A stretch of DNA of 64,000 nt from RGIG8124 sp045130665 (GTDB lineage Bacteria; Bacillota; Clostridia; Christensenellales; CAG-917): contig JBGUQC010000001.1 in the NCBI GenBank assembly GCA_045130665.1, positions 124,001 through 188,000 of the forward strand. The letters run 5' to 3'. Each line of letters starts with the position of its first letter. Position 1 is the first letter of the stretch. The notes under the pieces are model-generated. The model was not told where the DNA came from and searched no databases. It was given only the letters and a program-made list of their open reading frames with translations. Shown one piece after another: positions 42,738-50,510 of this stretch. The translations under genes were made by a program, and so were the position numbers.

Positions 42738-44342
42738 ATGAAAAAAATCGACTTAACAAAATATGGTATCACAGGTACTACCGAAATCGTTTACAATCCT
42801 TCATACGAACAATTATTTGAAGAAGAAATGAAACCAGGCCTTACTGGCTATGATGTTGGTCAAGTAAGTGAATTGGGTGCAGTTAACGTCATGACAGGCG
42901 TATATACTGGTCGTTCTCCTAAAGATAAATACATCGTTATGGATAAAAACTCAAAAGACACAGTTTGGTGGACAACAGATGGTTATAAGAATGATAACCA
43001 TCCAATGTCAGAAGATACATGGGCAGACATGAAAAAACTTGCTGTAAAAGAGTTAAGCAATAAGAGATTATTCGTTGTAGATTCATATTGCGGAGCAAAT
43101 AAAGATACTCGTATGGCAGTTCGTTTTATTATGGAAGTTGCATGGCAAGCACACTTCATTAAAAACATGTTCATTGTTCCAACAGATGAAGAGTTAGAAA
43201 CATATGAACCAGACTTCGTTGTTTACAACGCATCTAAGGCAAAAGTAGATAACTTCAAAGATTATGGTCTAAATTCTGAAACATGTGTTGCATTCAACAT
43301 CACAAGCCGTGAACAAGTTATTTTAAATACATGGTATGGTGGAGAAATGAAGAAAGGTATGTTCTCAATGATGAACTACTATCTACCACTCAAAGGAATT
43401 GCTTCAATGCACTGTTCTGCAAACACAGATATGAATGGCAAAAACACAGCAATTTTCTTCGGTTTATCTGGAACAGGTAAGACCACATTATCCACAGATC
43501 CAAAGCGTTTATTAATTGGTGACGATGAGCATGGTTGGGATGACAATGGTGTCTTCAACTTCGAGGGTGGATGCTATGCCAAGGTTATTAACCTTGATAA
43601 AGACTCAGAACCAGATATTTATAATGCAATTAAGAGAAATGCATTACTTGAAAACGTAACATTAGACAAAGATGGAAAGATTGATTTCGCAGACAAATCT
43701 GTAACGGAGAACACACGTGTTTCTTATCCAATCACACACATCAAAAATATTGTTCGTCCAATCTCAGCTGCTCCAGCTGCAAACAATGTAATTTTCTTAT
43801 CTGCAGATGCATTTGGTGTATTACCACCAGTATCAATTTTAACTCCAGAACAAACACAATATTACTTCCTTTCTGGATTCACAGCAAAACTTGCTGGAAC
43901 AGAACGTGGAATTACAGAACCAACACCAACATTCAGTGCATGTTTCGGACAAGCATTCTTAGAGCTTGAACCAACAAAGTATGCTGAAGAGTTAGTAAAG
44001 AGAATGCAAGCAAGTGGTGCAAAAGCATATCTTGTTAACACAGGTTGGAATGGAACAGGTAAGAGAATTTCAATTAAAGACACTCGTGGAATCATCGATG
44101 CTATCTTAAACGGAGATATTAAGAATGTTCCAACAAAGAATATACCATACTTCAATTTTGAAGTACCAACAGTCCTTAATGGTGTTGCAACCGAAATCTT
44201 AGATCCAAAAGATACATATGCAAATCCAGCAGATTGGGATGCAAAAGCAAAAGACTTAGCATCTAGATTCATCAAGAACTTCGAGAAGTATACATTTAAT
44301 GCCGCAGGTAAAGCTCTTGTAAAGGCTGGTCCACAACTATAA
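42738..44342 (+). CDS. pckA: Phosphoenolpyruvate carboxykinase (ATP)
   Basis: 534 residues. VYTGRSPKDKYIV, GMFSMMNYYLPLKGIASMHCSAN, the kinase-1a P-loop FFGLSGTGKTTLS, and kinase-2 LLIGDDEHGWDDNGVFNFEGGCYAK mark the ATP-dependent enzyme. It interconverts oxaloacetate and PEP; in fermentative anaerobes it often runs in the carboxylating direction. Monocistronic with its own promoter and terminator. Confidence 0.97.
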   Translation: MKKIDLTKYGITGTTEIVYNPSYEQLFEEEMKPGLTGYDVGQVSELGAVNVMTGVYTGRSPKDKYIVMDKNSKDTVWWTTDGYKNDNHPMSEDTWADMKKLAVKELSNKRLFVVDSYCGANKDTRMAVRFIMEVAWQAHFIKNMFIVPTDEELETYEPDFVVYNASKAKVDNFKDYGLNSETCVAFNITSREQVILNTWYGGEMKKGMFSMMNYYLPLKGIASMHCSANTDMNGKNTAIFFGLSGTGKTTLSTDPKRLLIGDDEHGWDDNGVFNFEGGCYAKVINLDKDSEPDIYNAIKRNALLENVTLDKDGKIDFADKSVTENTRVSYPITHIKNIVRPISAAPAANNVIFLSADAFGVLPPVSILTPEQTQYYFLSGFTAKLAGTERGITEPTPTFSACFGQAFLELEPTKYAEELVKRMQASGAKAYLVNTGWNGTGKRISIKDTRGIIDAILNGDIKNVPTKNIPYFNFEVPTVLNGVATEILDPKDTYANPADWDAKAKDLASRFIKNFEKYTFNAAGKALVKAGPQL

Positions 44343-44365
44343 TTTAATCATAGATTAAAAAAATG

Positions 44366-44398
44366 AAATCCAGGGTGTAAAAGCCTTGGATTTTTTAT
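44366..44398 (+). terminator. pckA terminator
   Basis: AAATCCAGGG (44366-44375) and CCTTGGATTT (44384-44393), one wobble, followed by TTTATTT. It ends immediately before the promoter of the first small RNA. Confidence 0.85.
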
Positions 44399-44427
44399 TT
44401 GACTCAAAATGAAAAATGTATTATATT
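44399..44427 (+). promoter_or_regulatory. Promoter of small RNA copy 1
   Basis: TTGACT (44399-44404), 17-base spacer, TATATT (44422-44427). The predicted 5' end is about 44432-44434, directly at the first hairpin. Confidence 0.75.
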
Positions 44428-44431
44428 GATT

Positions 44432-44590
44432 GTGCAAATGGAGAGCATTTGCATTCGTAGGCAGGTCTTACGTCTTCCGTAGATCCACAGGGCTTGGTCA
44501 GGGAAGTGCTGTGGGGAGGTATTGAAATATGGTTATTGCTTAGCCGATGCCTGACTAGGGTAACACCGAAAGAAAAGCATATTTTTTTAT
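44432..44590 (+). ncRNA. Structured small RNA, copy 1 (unrecognised family)
   Basis: About 150-160 nt. P1 hairpin TGCAAATG/CATTTGCA (44433-44440, 44446-44453); P2 CGTAGG/CTTACG (44456-44461, 44467-44472); P3 CCACAG/CTGTGG (44485-44490, 44509-44514). GTCAGG inside the P3 loop (44497-44502) can pair with CCTGAC downstream (44550-44555), giving an H-type pseudoknot. It ends in a 25-base segment (44556-44580) identical to copy 2, followed by an oligo-T. All stems covary with copy 2. No coding potential on the plus strand. I do not recognise a known family. Confidence 0.75.
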
Positions 44591-44594
44591 TCTT

Positions 44595-44623
44595 TTGACA
44601 TTTTGGGAACAAAATGATATATT
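44595..44623 (+). promoter_or_regulatory. Promoter of small RNA copy 2
   Basis: TTGACA (44595-44600), 17-base spacer, TATATT (44618-44623), at the same distance from P1 as in copy 1. Confidence 0.8.
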
Positions 44624-44627
44624 AATA

Positions 44628-44813
44628 GTGCAAGATAATTTATCTTGTATCGTAGATTATTTCTACGTTAACCGTTGATCTACAATGTTTGGTTAGGGAA
44701 GTGTTGTAGGTAGGCAAATGTAAGGTTAATGCTATTCCAATACCTAAATAGGGTAACACCGAAAGAAAAGCATCTTTAGAAAATAATCCCCATTTATTTG
44801 GGGATATTTTTTT
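44628..44813 (+). ncRNA. Structured small RNA, copy 2 (paralogue of copy 1)
   Basis: Same layout as copy 1. P1 TGCAAGATA/TATCTTGTA (44629-44637, 44641-44649); P2 CGTAGA/TCTACG (44651-44656, 44662-44667); P3 CTACAA/TTGTAG (44680-44685, 44704-44709); pseudoknot TTAGG/CCTAA (44693-44697, 44743-44747). Conserved 3' segment 44749-44773, then a terminator. Sequence identity outside the conserved blocks is low, while pairing is kept, including CCACAG/CTGTGG to CTACAA/TTGTAG and GTCAGG/CCTGAC to TTAGG/CCTAA. Confidence 0.75.
44786..44813 (+). terminator. Terminator of small RNA copy 2
   Basis: ATCCCC (44786-44791), 8-base loop, GGGGAT (44800-44805), then ATTTTTTT. Confidence 0.85.
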
Positions 44814-44841
44814 ATCCCAAAAATATATAAAAACATTTCTT

Positions 44842-44886
44842 ATGTACATATATGTGTACATACATTTTTACTATTGTATAGTAAAA
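44842..44886. repeat. Two inverted repeats upstream of the PBECR4-like gene
   Basis: ATGTACA-TATATG-TGTACAT (44842-44861) and TTTTACTAT-TGT-ATAGTAAAA (44866-44886), both with perfect arms, 40-80 bases before the start codon. Candidate operator sites. Confidence 0.5.
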
Positions 44887-44923
44887 TATTATTAGAAAGA
44901 AGACTCTAAGGAGAAAAGGCTTT

Positions 44924-45589
44924 ATGGATATTTTATTAGAAGCAGCTAAATATTATAAAGAGAATTTGGAAAACGCAAAGTTTGTTATACAAGCAGGAAA
45001 GAATGATAATTTAATCACTTTTATATTGTGTTTTAATGCAAAACATTTTAAACATTTATTAGGTCTTCATAAGTTAACAGATATTCCTATTATGAATAGA
45101 CCAAGTGAAATATTATATCATCAAATACTAGATGGAAAAACGACATATGACGATATTAAGAAGAGTGTTCATTTTAATGATATCGAGTCTAGAATTAATA
45201 ATTTTAAATATTTAAAAGAGATTATTTTATCATCAAAATATTTGAGAAAATCAAATAATGGTTTATTCTATAGAATAAAAGCAGATTTATTATTCATGAA
45301 AAATAAAAACGATAATTATATTAATTTGTTTAGCAAAATAGTGGATGGCGTAAATATTGCTATACCAGTATCTTTCTTTTCATCAACTAATCCATATTAT
45401 TTAGTTGAAAAATCTTCAAGATGGACTATTTTAGCAATTCATGAAATGAATAAAGATGGACTATTTGGTTCGTTAACTGAAGAAGAATTTAATAAAATTA
45501 TTGAGAAAAGCATAAAAGATATTGAGGAAGGTCGTGTTTATACAGCAGAAGAAGTTGATGCATTATTAGATGAATTGTTAAAACGATAA
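44924..45589 (+). CDS. PBECR4-like (BECR-fold nuclease-related) protein
   Basis: 221 residues with AAGGAG upstream. The pattern FILCFNAKHFKHLLGLHKLTD near residue 35, SEILYHQILDGKTTYDDI, a central helical stretch with FNDIESRINNFKYLKEII, and later VNIAIPVSFFSSTNPYYLV resembles the PBECR4 family (phage Barnase-EndoU-colicin-RelE-like nucleases). That is a pattern match from memory, not an alignment. The C-terminal helix (TEEEFNKIIEKSIKDIEEGR...) may be a partner-binding tail. No signal or membrane segment. It lies directly after the tandem small RNAs and two inverted repeats, and is followed by unrelated housekeeping genes. Confidence 0.5.
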   Translation: MDILLEAAKYYKENLENAKFVIQAGKNDNLITFILCFNAKHFKHLLGLHKLTDIPIMNRPSEILYHQILDGKTTYDDIKKSVHFNDIESRINNFKYLKEIILSSKYLRKSNNGLFYRIKADLLFMKNKNDNYINLFSKIVDGVNIAIPVSFFSSTNPYYLVEKSSRWTILAIHEMNKDGLFGSLTEEEFNKIIEKSIKDIEEGRVYTAEEVDALLDELLKR

Positions 45590-45634
45590 AATCGCTTATT
45601 GTAAATTAATATCAAAAATGATATTATTTATTGT

Positions 45635-46777
45635 ATGAAAACAATTATCTTTGGAGGATCATTTGATCCACCTCATGTAGAACATATCGAAATGTGCAAA
45701 GAAGCAGTTCGTGAATTCAATCCAGATAGGGTTGTAATTGTTCCTACATATTATCCACCATATAAAACTCAGGGTTATTTGCCTTTTGAAACGAGATGTG
45801 AGCTTTGTAAGGTCGCGTTTAAGGATATTTGTAAAGAAGTCATCATAGATGAAATAGAGAAGGATATGGAGGGCAGAAACTATGCTTCCATTATTCTTCC
45901 AATCTTGAAAGAGAAATATGAAGACATAGCATATATCATCGGTGGAGACTCCTTAGAAAGATTTTATACATGGTATGAACCACAAAAAGTTGTTCAAACT
46001 TGTCCACTAATTGTTGTACCAAGAAATCATTACAAAGATGTTAATGTCCTCATAGAAAAATATAAGAAAGAAATTGGTGGAGAATATCACGTTATTAACT
46101 ATGTTGGAGATCATTGTTCTTCATCAATTTTAAAAGCAAAATTATTACTGCATATTGCAACAGATGAGGATATTCCTGCAAATGTTCTTGATTTTATCAA
46201 GAAAAACGGATTATTCGATGAATATGATGCAATTTTGGAACAACTAAAGAGTTATCAAACAGATGATTTATTTAACCATTCAATTCAAGTTGCTTTAATG
46301 GCAGTAACTTTAAACACAAGAGCAGACCTAAGATTAGATTTTGAAAAAGTCTTTAAATCTGCTTTGCTTCATGACAACGCAAAACAAAGAAAGAGTATAG
46401 ATGGTTTGGATGTTCCTGAGGATGCAATAGGAACACCAGTTTTGCATCAATTTTTGGGTGCAGAAAAAGCAAGAAGAGATTTCGGCATCGAAGATGAGGA
46501 TATCTTAAATGGTATCCGTTACCATACAAGTGCAAAACCAAATATGACTTTGTTTGAAAAACTTATATACACAGCAGATAGTGTTTCAATGGACAGAGAA
46601 TATGATCCAATTCCAAAAATTAGAGAAGTTGTATTCAAAGATTTTAATGAAGGATTTCTTTGTGTCCTAAAACATACCTACGATTCGCTTATAAAAAGAG
46701 GCATACCTATATACAATTTGACCGAAAAAGCGTATAATTTCTATAGAAAAGATATGGAAAACATTCCATTGTTATAA
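45635..46777 (+). CDS. nadD: Nicotinate-nucleotide adenylyltransferase fused to YqeK-type HD phosphohydrolase
   Basis: 380 residues. Residues 1-195 are NadD: IIFGGSFDPPHVEHIEMCK (nucleotidyltransferase HxxH-like motif), VIVPTYYPPYKT, YIIGGDSLERFYTWYEP and DHCSSSILKAKL. Residues about 205-380 are the HD domain: FNHSIQVALMAVTL, SALLHDNAKQR, HQFLGAEKARRDFGI and RYHTSAKPNMTLFEKLIYTADSVS, as in the diadenosine tetraphosphatase YqeK. NadD and YqeK are adjacent separate genes in Bacillus, and fusions are known in some lineages. No Shine-Dalgarno site is visible. Confidence 0.93.
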   Translation: MKTIIFGGSFDPPHVEHIEMCKEAVREFNPDRVVIVPTYYPPYKTQGYLPFETRCELCKVAFKDICKEVIIDEIEKDMEGRNYASIILPILKEKYEDIAYIIGGDSLERFYTWYEPQKVVQTCPLIVVPRNHYKDVNVLIEKYKKEIGGEYHVINYVGDHCSSSILKAKLLLHIATDEDIPANVLDFIKKNGLFDEYDAILEQLKSYQTDDLFNHSIQVALMAVTLNTRADLRLDFEKVFKSALLHDNAKQRKSIDGLDVPEDAIGTPVLHQFLGAEKARRDFGIEDEDILNGIRYHTSAKPNMTLFEKLIYTADSVSMDREYDPIPKIREVVFKDFNEGFLCVLKHTYDSLIKRGIPIYNLTEKAYNFYRKDMENIPLL

Positions 46778-46792
46778 AAAGGAGATACATAC

Positions 46793-47143
46793 ATGACATC
46801 AGAAGAATTAAGAAACAAAATTTGTGAAATTCTTGATGAAAACAAAGGAGTAAATATCAAAATAATAGACTTTGAAAACGAATCATCAGTTGCAGATTAT
46901 TTTGTCATTTGTACCGCCACAGGTGCTCCACACTTAAAAGCTCTAGCAGAAAATCTAGATGAAAAACTAGATAAAGAGTATGATACAAGACCAATCCATA
47001 CCGAAGGTATGAGAGGTTCAAAATGGGCACTTTTAGACTATGGTTCAGTAATCGTTCATATATTTGAAGAAAATACCCGTATGTACTATTCAATTGAGAC
47101 TTTGTGGGGAAACGGAAAGAACGTAACTGACTATACCAAATAA
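46793..47143 (+). CDS. rsfS: Ribosomal silencing factor RsfS
   Basis: 116 residues. The DUF143 core is IIDFENESSVADYFVICTATGAPHLKALAENL, then MRGSKWALLDYGSVIVHIFEENTRMYYSIETLW. It binds ribosomal protein L14 and blocks subunit joining. It follows nadD-yqeK as in many Firmicutes (yqeJ-yqeK-rsfS order). AAGGAG upstream. Confidence 0.95.
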   Translation: MTSEELRNKICEILDENKGVNIKIIDFENESSVADYFVICTATGAPHLKALAENLDEKLDKEYDTRPIHTEGMRGSKWALLDYGSVIVHIFEENTRMYYSIETLWGNGKNVTDYTK

Positions 47144-47154
47144 TAGGAGTTTTT

Positions 47155-47835
47155 ATGACTAATTTAGAAGCTATTTTGTCTAGGCATTCGGTTAGACAAT
47201 ATAAAGATGATCCAATACCAGAAGATATCGCGGCTAAATTACAACAAGAAATCGATGACATAAATGCCGAAGGAAACATGAAATTCCAAATGGTATTAAA
47301 CGATAGTGAAGCCTTTGATTCCAAATTGGCTCACTATGGTAGTTTTTCTAATGTAAAGAATTACATTGGAATTATTGCAAAGAAAGCAAAGAATTTGGAT
47401 GAAAAGGTAGGTTATTATACCGCAAGATTGGTTATTGCTGCTCAAAAGTTAGGACTTAATACATGTATTTGTGCTATGTCTTTCAGCAGAAAAGCATCCA
47501 AAGTTACTATGGAAAAAGAAGATAAATACCTTTTAGGTATTGCTATTGGATATGGCGTCACTCAAGGTGTTCAGCATAAGTGTAAACCAATAGAATCATT
47601 ATGTGCTGTTGAGGAAGGTGAAATGCCAGAGTGGTTCCAAAATGGTATGAAAGCAGCAATGGCTGCGCCAACAGCAATTAATCAACAAAAATACAAAATC
47701 ACTCTTAAAAAAGATGGAACATGCAAGATTGAAGCTAAATTTGGTCCATGTTCTAAAATAGATTTAGGAATTGTTAAATATCACTTTGAAATAGGTGCAG
47801 AACCTCAAAAAGTGGTTTGGGTTGAAAAGGAATAA
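47155..47835 (+). CDS. Nitroreductase-family protein
   Basis: 226 residues. NLEAILSRHSVRQYKDDPIP is the FMN-binding N-terminal signature (R-x-S-x-R-x-[YF]). The middle keeps NYIGIIAKKA and YYTARLVIAAQKLGLNTCICAM, and WFQNGMKAAMAAPTAINQQKYKITL is a second nitroreductase-like segment, as in the TM-nitroreductase group. Flavin-dependent NAD(P)H oxidoreductase; substrate unknown. Confidence 0.85.
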   Translation: MTNLEAILSRHSVRQYKDDPIPEDIAAKLQQEIDDINAEGNMKFQMVLNDSEAFDSKLAHYGSFSNVKNYIGIIAKKAKNLDEKVGYYTARLVIAAQKLGLNTCICAMSFSRKASKVTMEKEDKYLLGIAIGYGVTQGVQHKCKPIESLCAVEEGEMPEWFQNGMKAAMAAPTAINQQKYKITLKKDGTCKIEAKFGPCSKIDLGIVKYHFEIGAEPQKVVWVEKE

Positions 47836-47836
47836 A

Positions 47837-49165
47837 ATGGAATTAGTTAACGCGATTTGTCCTAATTGTGGTGCTAGCCTCAATGTAGATGAAAATAAGG
47901 ATGCTGCAATATGTCAATATTGCGGTTCTGCTTATATTGTCAAAAAGGCTATAGAAAAATATAACGTTAATTATATTAACCATACCACAAATAACATTAA
48001 CGCAAATGTCGTTAATATTGTGGATAATTCGGATGTCGAAAAGACAACAACAAGTGAAATTTACAAAGTAAAACCTCAAATAAGCGTTGATGAAATTAAG
48101 AGACAACTAATAGTTGATTTAGCTCATAAAAAGGATATTCCTGCTGGTTTAGATAATATCACCTTTGGTGAGGTCCAAGAATCTTTTGAAAGAGTTATAT
48201 ATTATAGAGCAAGAATAGAATCCAGTTATTCTGTATCAATTGGTTATAAAGAAACAGAAACATATGTGGTACCAGAAAATAAACCTGATGGAACACAAGT
48301 TCTTGTTACAAAAACTAGAGAAAAGATTGCTTGGAGACCAATGTCTTCAACTTATACGGATGAAGATTGTAGTACGATTACAGAAGATCCAAACACATTT
48401 GTTTCAATTTATGATTTAGATGGCATTCCAGATGAGGACTTTGAAAAAGATGCAGATGAGCCATTTGCAAAATTAACATCTGAAGAAATATCACATATAA
48501 GATTAAGTTGTGATACATCTGCATATTTTGGCATTTCTCGCAATCTTCCTGGGGATAAATATCAAGATTTAAGAACAAATACTATTTCTAATATTAGAGA
48601 AGTCGAAATATATAAAGTTCCTTGCTATACAATTAGTTATTCTTTGAATAATAAAGCATATAGCGTTAAGGTTGTAGCTGTTAAGAACTTTAAAATTAAA
48701 GATAAAAATGATTACGATATAATGCCAGAAGAACCATATGTTAACGAGAATGGTAAAAAGGAAAGAGTAATTTCAATTGTTTGTTGGCCATTCTTCTTTG
48801 ACTTATTAATAGCATCCATAATTACAACGGTTTATGTGCCATATGGATTTATTATGTTTTTCTTGCTTACGCTACCATTCCTAATAGCAGGAAACTTACT
48901 CGGTAGAAAATCTGTAAAATTATATAACACCTATGTGGATGAATATAATGAAATAAAGCATAAAGAGAAACTAAGCATAATAGATGCTTCATTGAGTCAT
49001 CAAGGATTTGCGGGATTATCAGATGAAGAAAAATCTTCAATTGCAATTAGTACTTATAATAAGGCTGCAAGAAGATCTAGCGGTTGGATAATAGCTCTAA
49101 CCGTAATAGGCTCAATTGCATTCGGGGTAAATGTATTTTCATTTATTTTGTATTGGGCAATATAA
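47837..49165 (+). CDS. Zinc-ribbon membrane protein of unknown function
   Basis: 442 residues from the ATG at 47837, one base after the preceding stop; an in-frame ATG 14 codons upstream lies inside the nitroreductase. N-terminal zinc ribbon CPNCGASLNVDENKDAAICQYCGS, an Asn/Val-rich linker, a soluble middle domain (about 75-300), two hydrophobic segments (about 313-355), and a third at the C-terminus (GWIIALTVIGSIAFGVNVFS). The domain family is not recognised. Likely anchored with the ribbon in the cytoplasm. Confidence 0.75.
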   Translation: MELVNAICPNCGASLNVDENKDAAICQYCGSAYIVKKAIEKYNVNYINHTTNNINANVVNIVDNSDVEKTTTSEIYKVKPQISVDEIKRQLIVDLAHKKDIPAGLDNITFGEVQESFERVIYYRARIESSYSVSIGYKETETYVVPENKPDGTQVLVTKTREKIAWRPMSSTYTDEDCSTITEDPNTFVSIYDLDGIPDEDFEKDADEPFAKLTSEEISHIRLSCDTSAYFGISRNLPGDKYQDLRTNTISNIREVEIYKVPCYTISYSLNNKAYSVKVVAVKNFKIKDKNDYDIMPEEPYVNENGKKERVISIVCWPFFFDLLIASIITTVYVPYGFIMFFLLTLPFLIAGNLLGRKSVKLYNTYVDEYNEIKHKEKLSIIDASLSHQGFAGLSDEEKSSIAISTYNKAARRSSGWIIALTVIGSIAFGVNVFSFILYWAI

Positions 49166-49216
49166 GTTATTAATTAGTCGTTGACTAATAAATAGTAGAT
49201 TGATATTATATTTATA

Positions 49217-49325
49217 GTTTTGGGGCGAGGTGCAAGTCCTCACCGGCAGTATAGTCTGCGAGCACGAAAGTGTTGAAAAGGTGAAATTCCTTTACCGACA
49301 GTTAAAGTCTGGATGGGAAAAGCAA
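49217..49325 (+). ncRNA. FMN riboswitch (RFN element)
   Basis: Canonical blocks in order: GGGGCGAGGTGCAAGTCCTC, ACCGGCAGTATAGTCTGCGAGC, a short variable arm, AAGGTGAAATTCCTTTACCGAC, AGTTAAAGTCTGGATGGGA. The first arm carries GTGCAAGTCC rather than the usual GTGAAATTCC. It lies directly upstream of ribU-tsaE. Confidence 0.95.
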
Positions 49326-49353
49326 AATATTTAATATTATTACTTTTTTCAAG

Positions 49354-49379
49354 AAGCTCCACCAAAGGAGTCTTTTTTT
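49354..49379 (+). terminator. Riboswitch expression platform: terminator hairpin containing the ribosome binding site
   Basis: AAGCTCC (49354-49360) pairs with GGAGTCTT (49367-49374, one bulge) and is followed by TTTTTT. The same GGAG is the only plausible ribosome binding site for the ATG at 49380, so the hairpin could end transcription and also hide the site. Confidence 0.7.
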
Positions 49380-50510
49380 ATGAAAAAATTAACACTTGGC
49401 AAACCTTTTGCAAGAAAATCTGGCGCATGGGTTGCAAAAATGGCAATCATGGTGGCTTTATCATTCGTTTTGTATTATCTTGGCCACTATATCAAAATAC
49501 CAATCTTTCCATCATTCTTGGATTTCCAAATTTCTGAATTACCAGCATTATTTGCAGGTTTTTCAATGGGACCAGTATCTGGATGCTTGGTTATTATCAT
49601 TAAATGTGCTTTAAAATTACCATTATCTTCTACAGCATTCGTTGGTGAATTAACAGATATGCTCTTAGGCGTTTCTTTCGTTTTGCCAGCATCTTTGCTA
49701 TATAGATTTATAAAGAGTAAAAAGAGCGCATTATATGGAATGTTGATTTCAACTATCATTGCAACAGCCGTTGCAGTTTTAATTAACAGATATATATCTG
49801 TTCCTTTCTATGTAAACTTCTATTTTCATGGAAATACAGAAGTATTAGTTAACGCATTATTGGTTCCAGTATATCCAAAAGCAACTGTAGATAACTTCTG
49901 GGGTTGGTATTTAGGATGTGCTGTAGTTCCATTTAACCTTTTAAGATATATCGTTGTTTCAGTTATAACATTCTTATTCTATAAGAGATTATCAAAGATC
50001 TTGCATTGGGATGGAACATCATTTAAAAAGAAACAAGATAATGAGGATACCGAAACTTTGGAATATTTGTTAGATGAGAACGGAGATTTCTATGCAAAAT
50101 CTGTAGACGATACAAATTTATTAGCTCTCGCGCTCTCTAAAGAGCTTCAGGGCAACGAAAAGATAATTCTTGAAGGTGAACTTGGTGCGGGCAAAACAAC
50201 GTTTACAAAGGGTTTAGCAAAGGCATTAGGCGTTGAAGATGAGGTAACAAGTCCAACATTCACAATTATGAACCAATATCTTGGTGGAAAATATCCACTT
50301 TATCATCTTGATATGTACCGTATTGAAAAAGAAGAAGATATTTATGAATTGGGCGTAGAAGATGAGATAGATAATGGTATTACCATTATTGAGTGGAATA
50401 AATTACAATCGTTGACTGGCAAAATTATTGTTGTTAAAATAGATGTGCTAGATGAAAATAGTAGAAAATTCAATATAAAGGAACAACAAGATGACGTATC
50501 TGGCAATTGA
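49380..50510 (+). CDS. ribU: RibU-TsaE fusion: riboflavin ECF S-component joined to the tRNA t6A ATPase
   Basis: 376 residues in one uninterrupted frame. Residues about 1-212 are RibU-like, with five to six membrane helices; FLDFQISELPALFAGFSMGPVSG is typical of the riboflavin ECF S-component. A charged linker (about 213-240, KKKQDNEDTETLEYLL) joins a complete TsaE domain: P-loop GELGAGKTTF (Gly266, Lys272), EVTSPTFTIMNQYLGG, YHLDMYRIE and IIEWNK. No Met lies between linker and P-loop, so TsaE is apparently made only as part of the membrane protein. FMN riboswitch upstream; tsaB overlaps downstream by 20 bases. I know of no standard such fusion. A sequencing frameshift joining two genes is the main alternative. 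Confidence 0.88.
   Translation: MKKLTLGKPFARKSGAWVAKMAIMVALSFVLYYLGHYIKIPIFPSFLDFQISELPALFAGFSMGPVSGCLVIIIKCALKLPLSSTAFVGELTDMLLGVSFVLPASLLYRFIKSKKSALYGMLISTIIATAVAVLINRYISVPFYVNFYFHGNTEVLVNALLVPVYPKATVDNFWGWYLGCAVVPFNLLRYIVVSVITFLFYKRLSKILHWDGTSFKKKQDNEDTETLEYLLDENGDFYAKSVDDTNLLALALSKELQGNEKIILEGELGAGKTTFTKGLAKALGVEDEVTSPTFTIMNQYLGGKYPLYHLDMYRIEKEEDIYELGVEDEIDNGITIIEWNKLQSLTGKIIVVKIDVLDENSRKFNIKEQQDDVSGN

Noticed and set aside
44485..44516. Resemblance of GGTCAGGGAAG...GCTGTGG to SRP RNA domain IV
   Set aside because: The match is short, the GGAA-loop hairpin with its asymmetric internal loop is not formed, and copy 2 changes these bases while keeping a different pairing scheme.
44556..44773. 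T-box or other riboswitch from the repeated GGGTAACACCG segment
   Set aside because: Lacks the T-box AGGGTGGNACCGCG block, each copy has a promoter directly at its 5' end, and copy 1 is followed by copy 2 rather than a gene.
44421..44861. Two minus-strand frames (63 and 73 residues) over the small RNA copies
   Set aside because: The sequence is better explained by the plus-strand covarying helices and promoters; no ribosome binding sites or conserved protein between copies.
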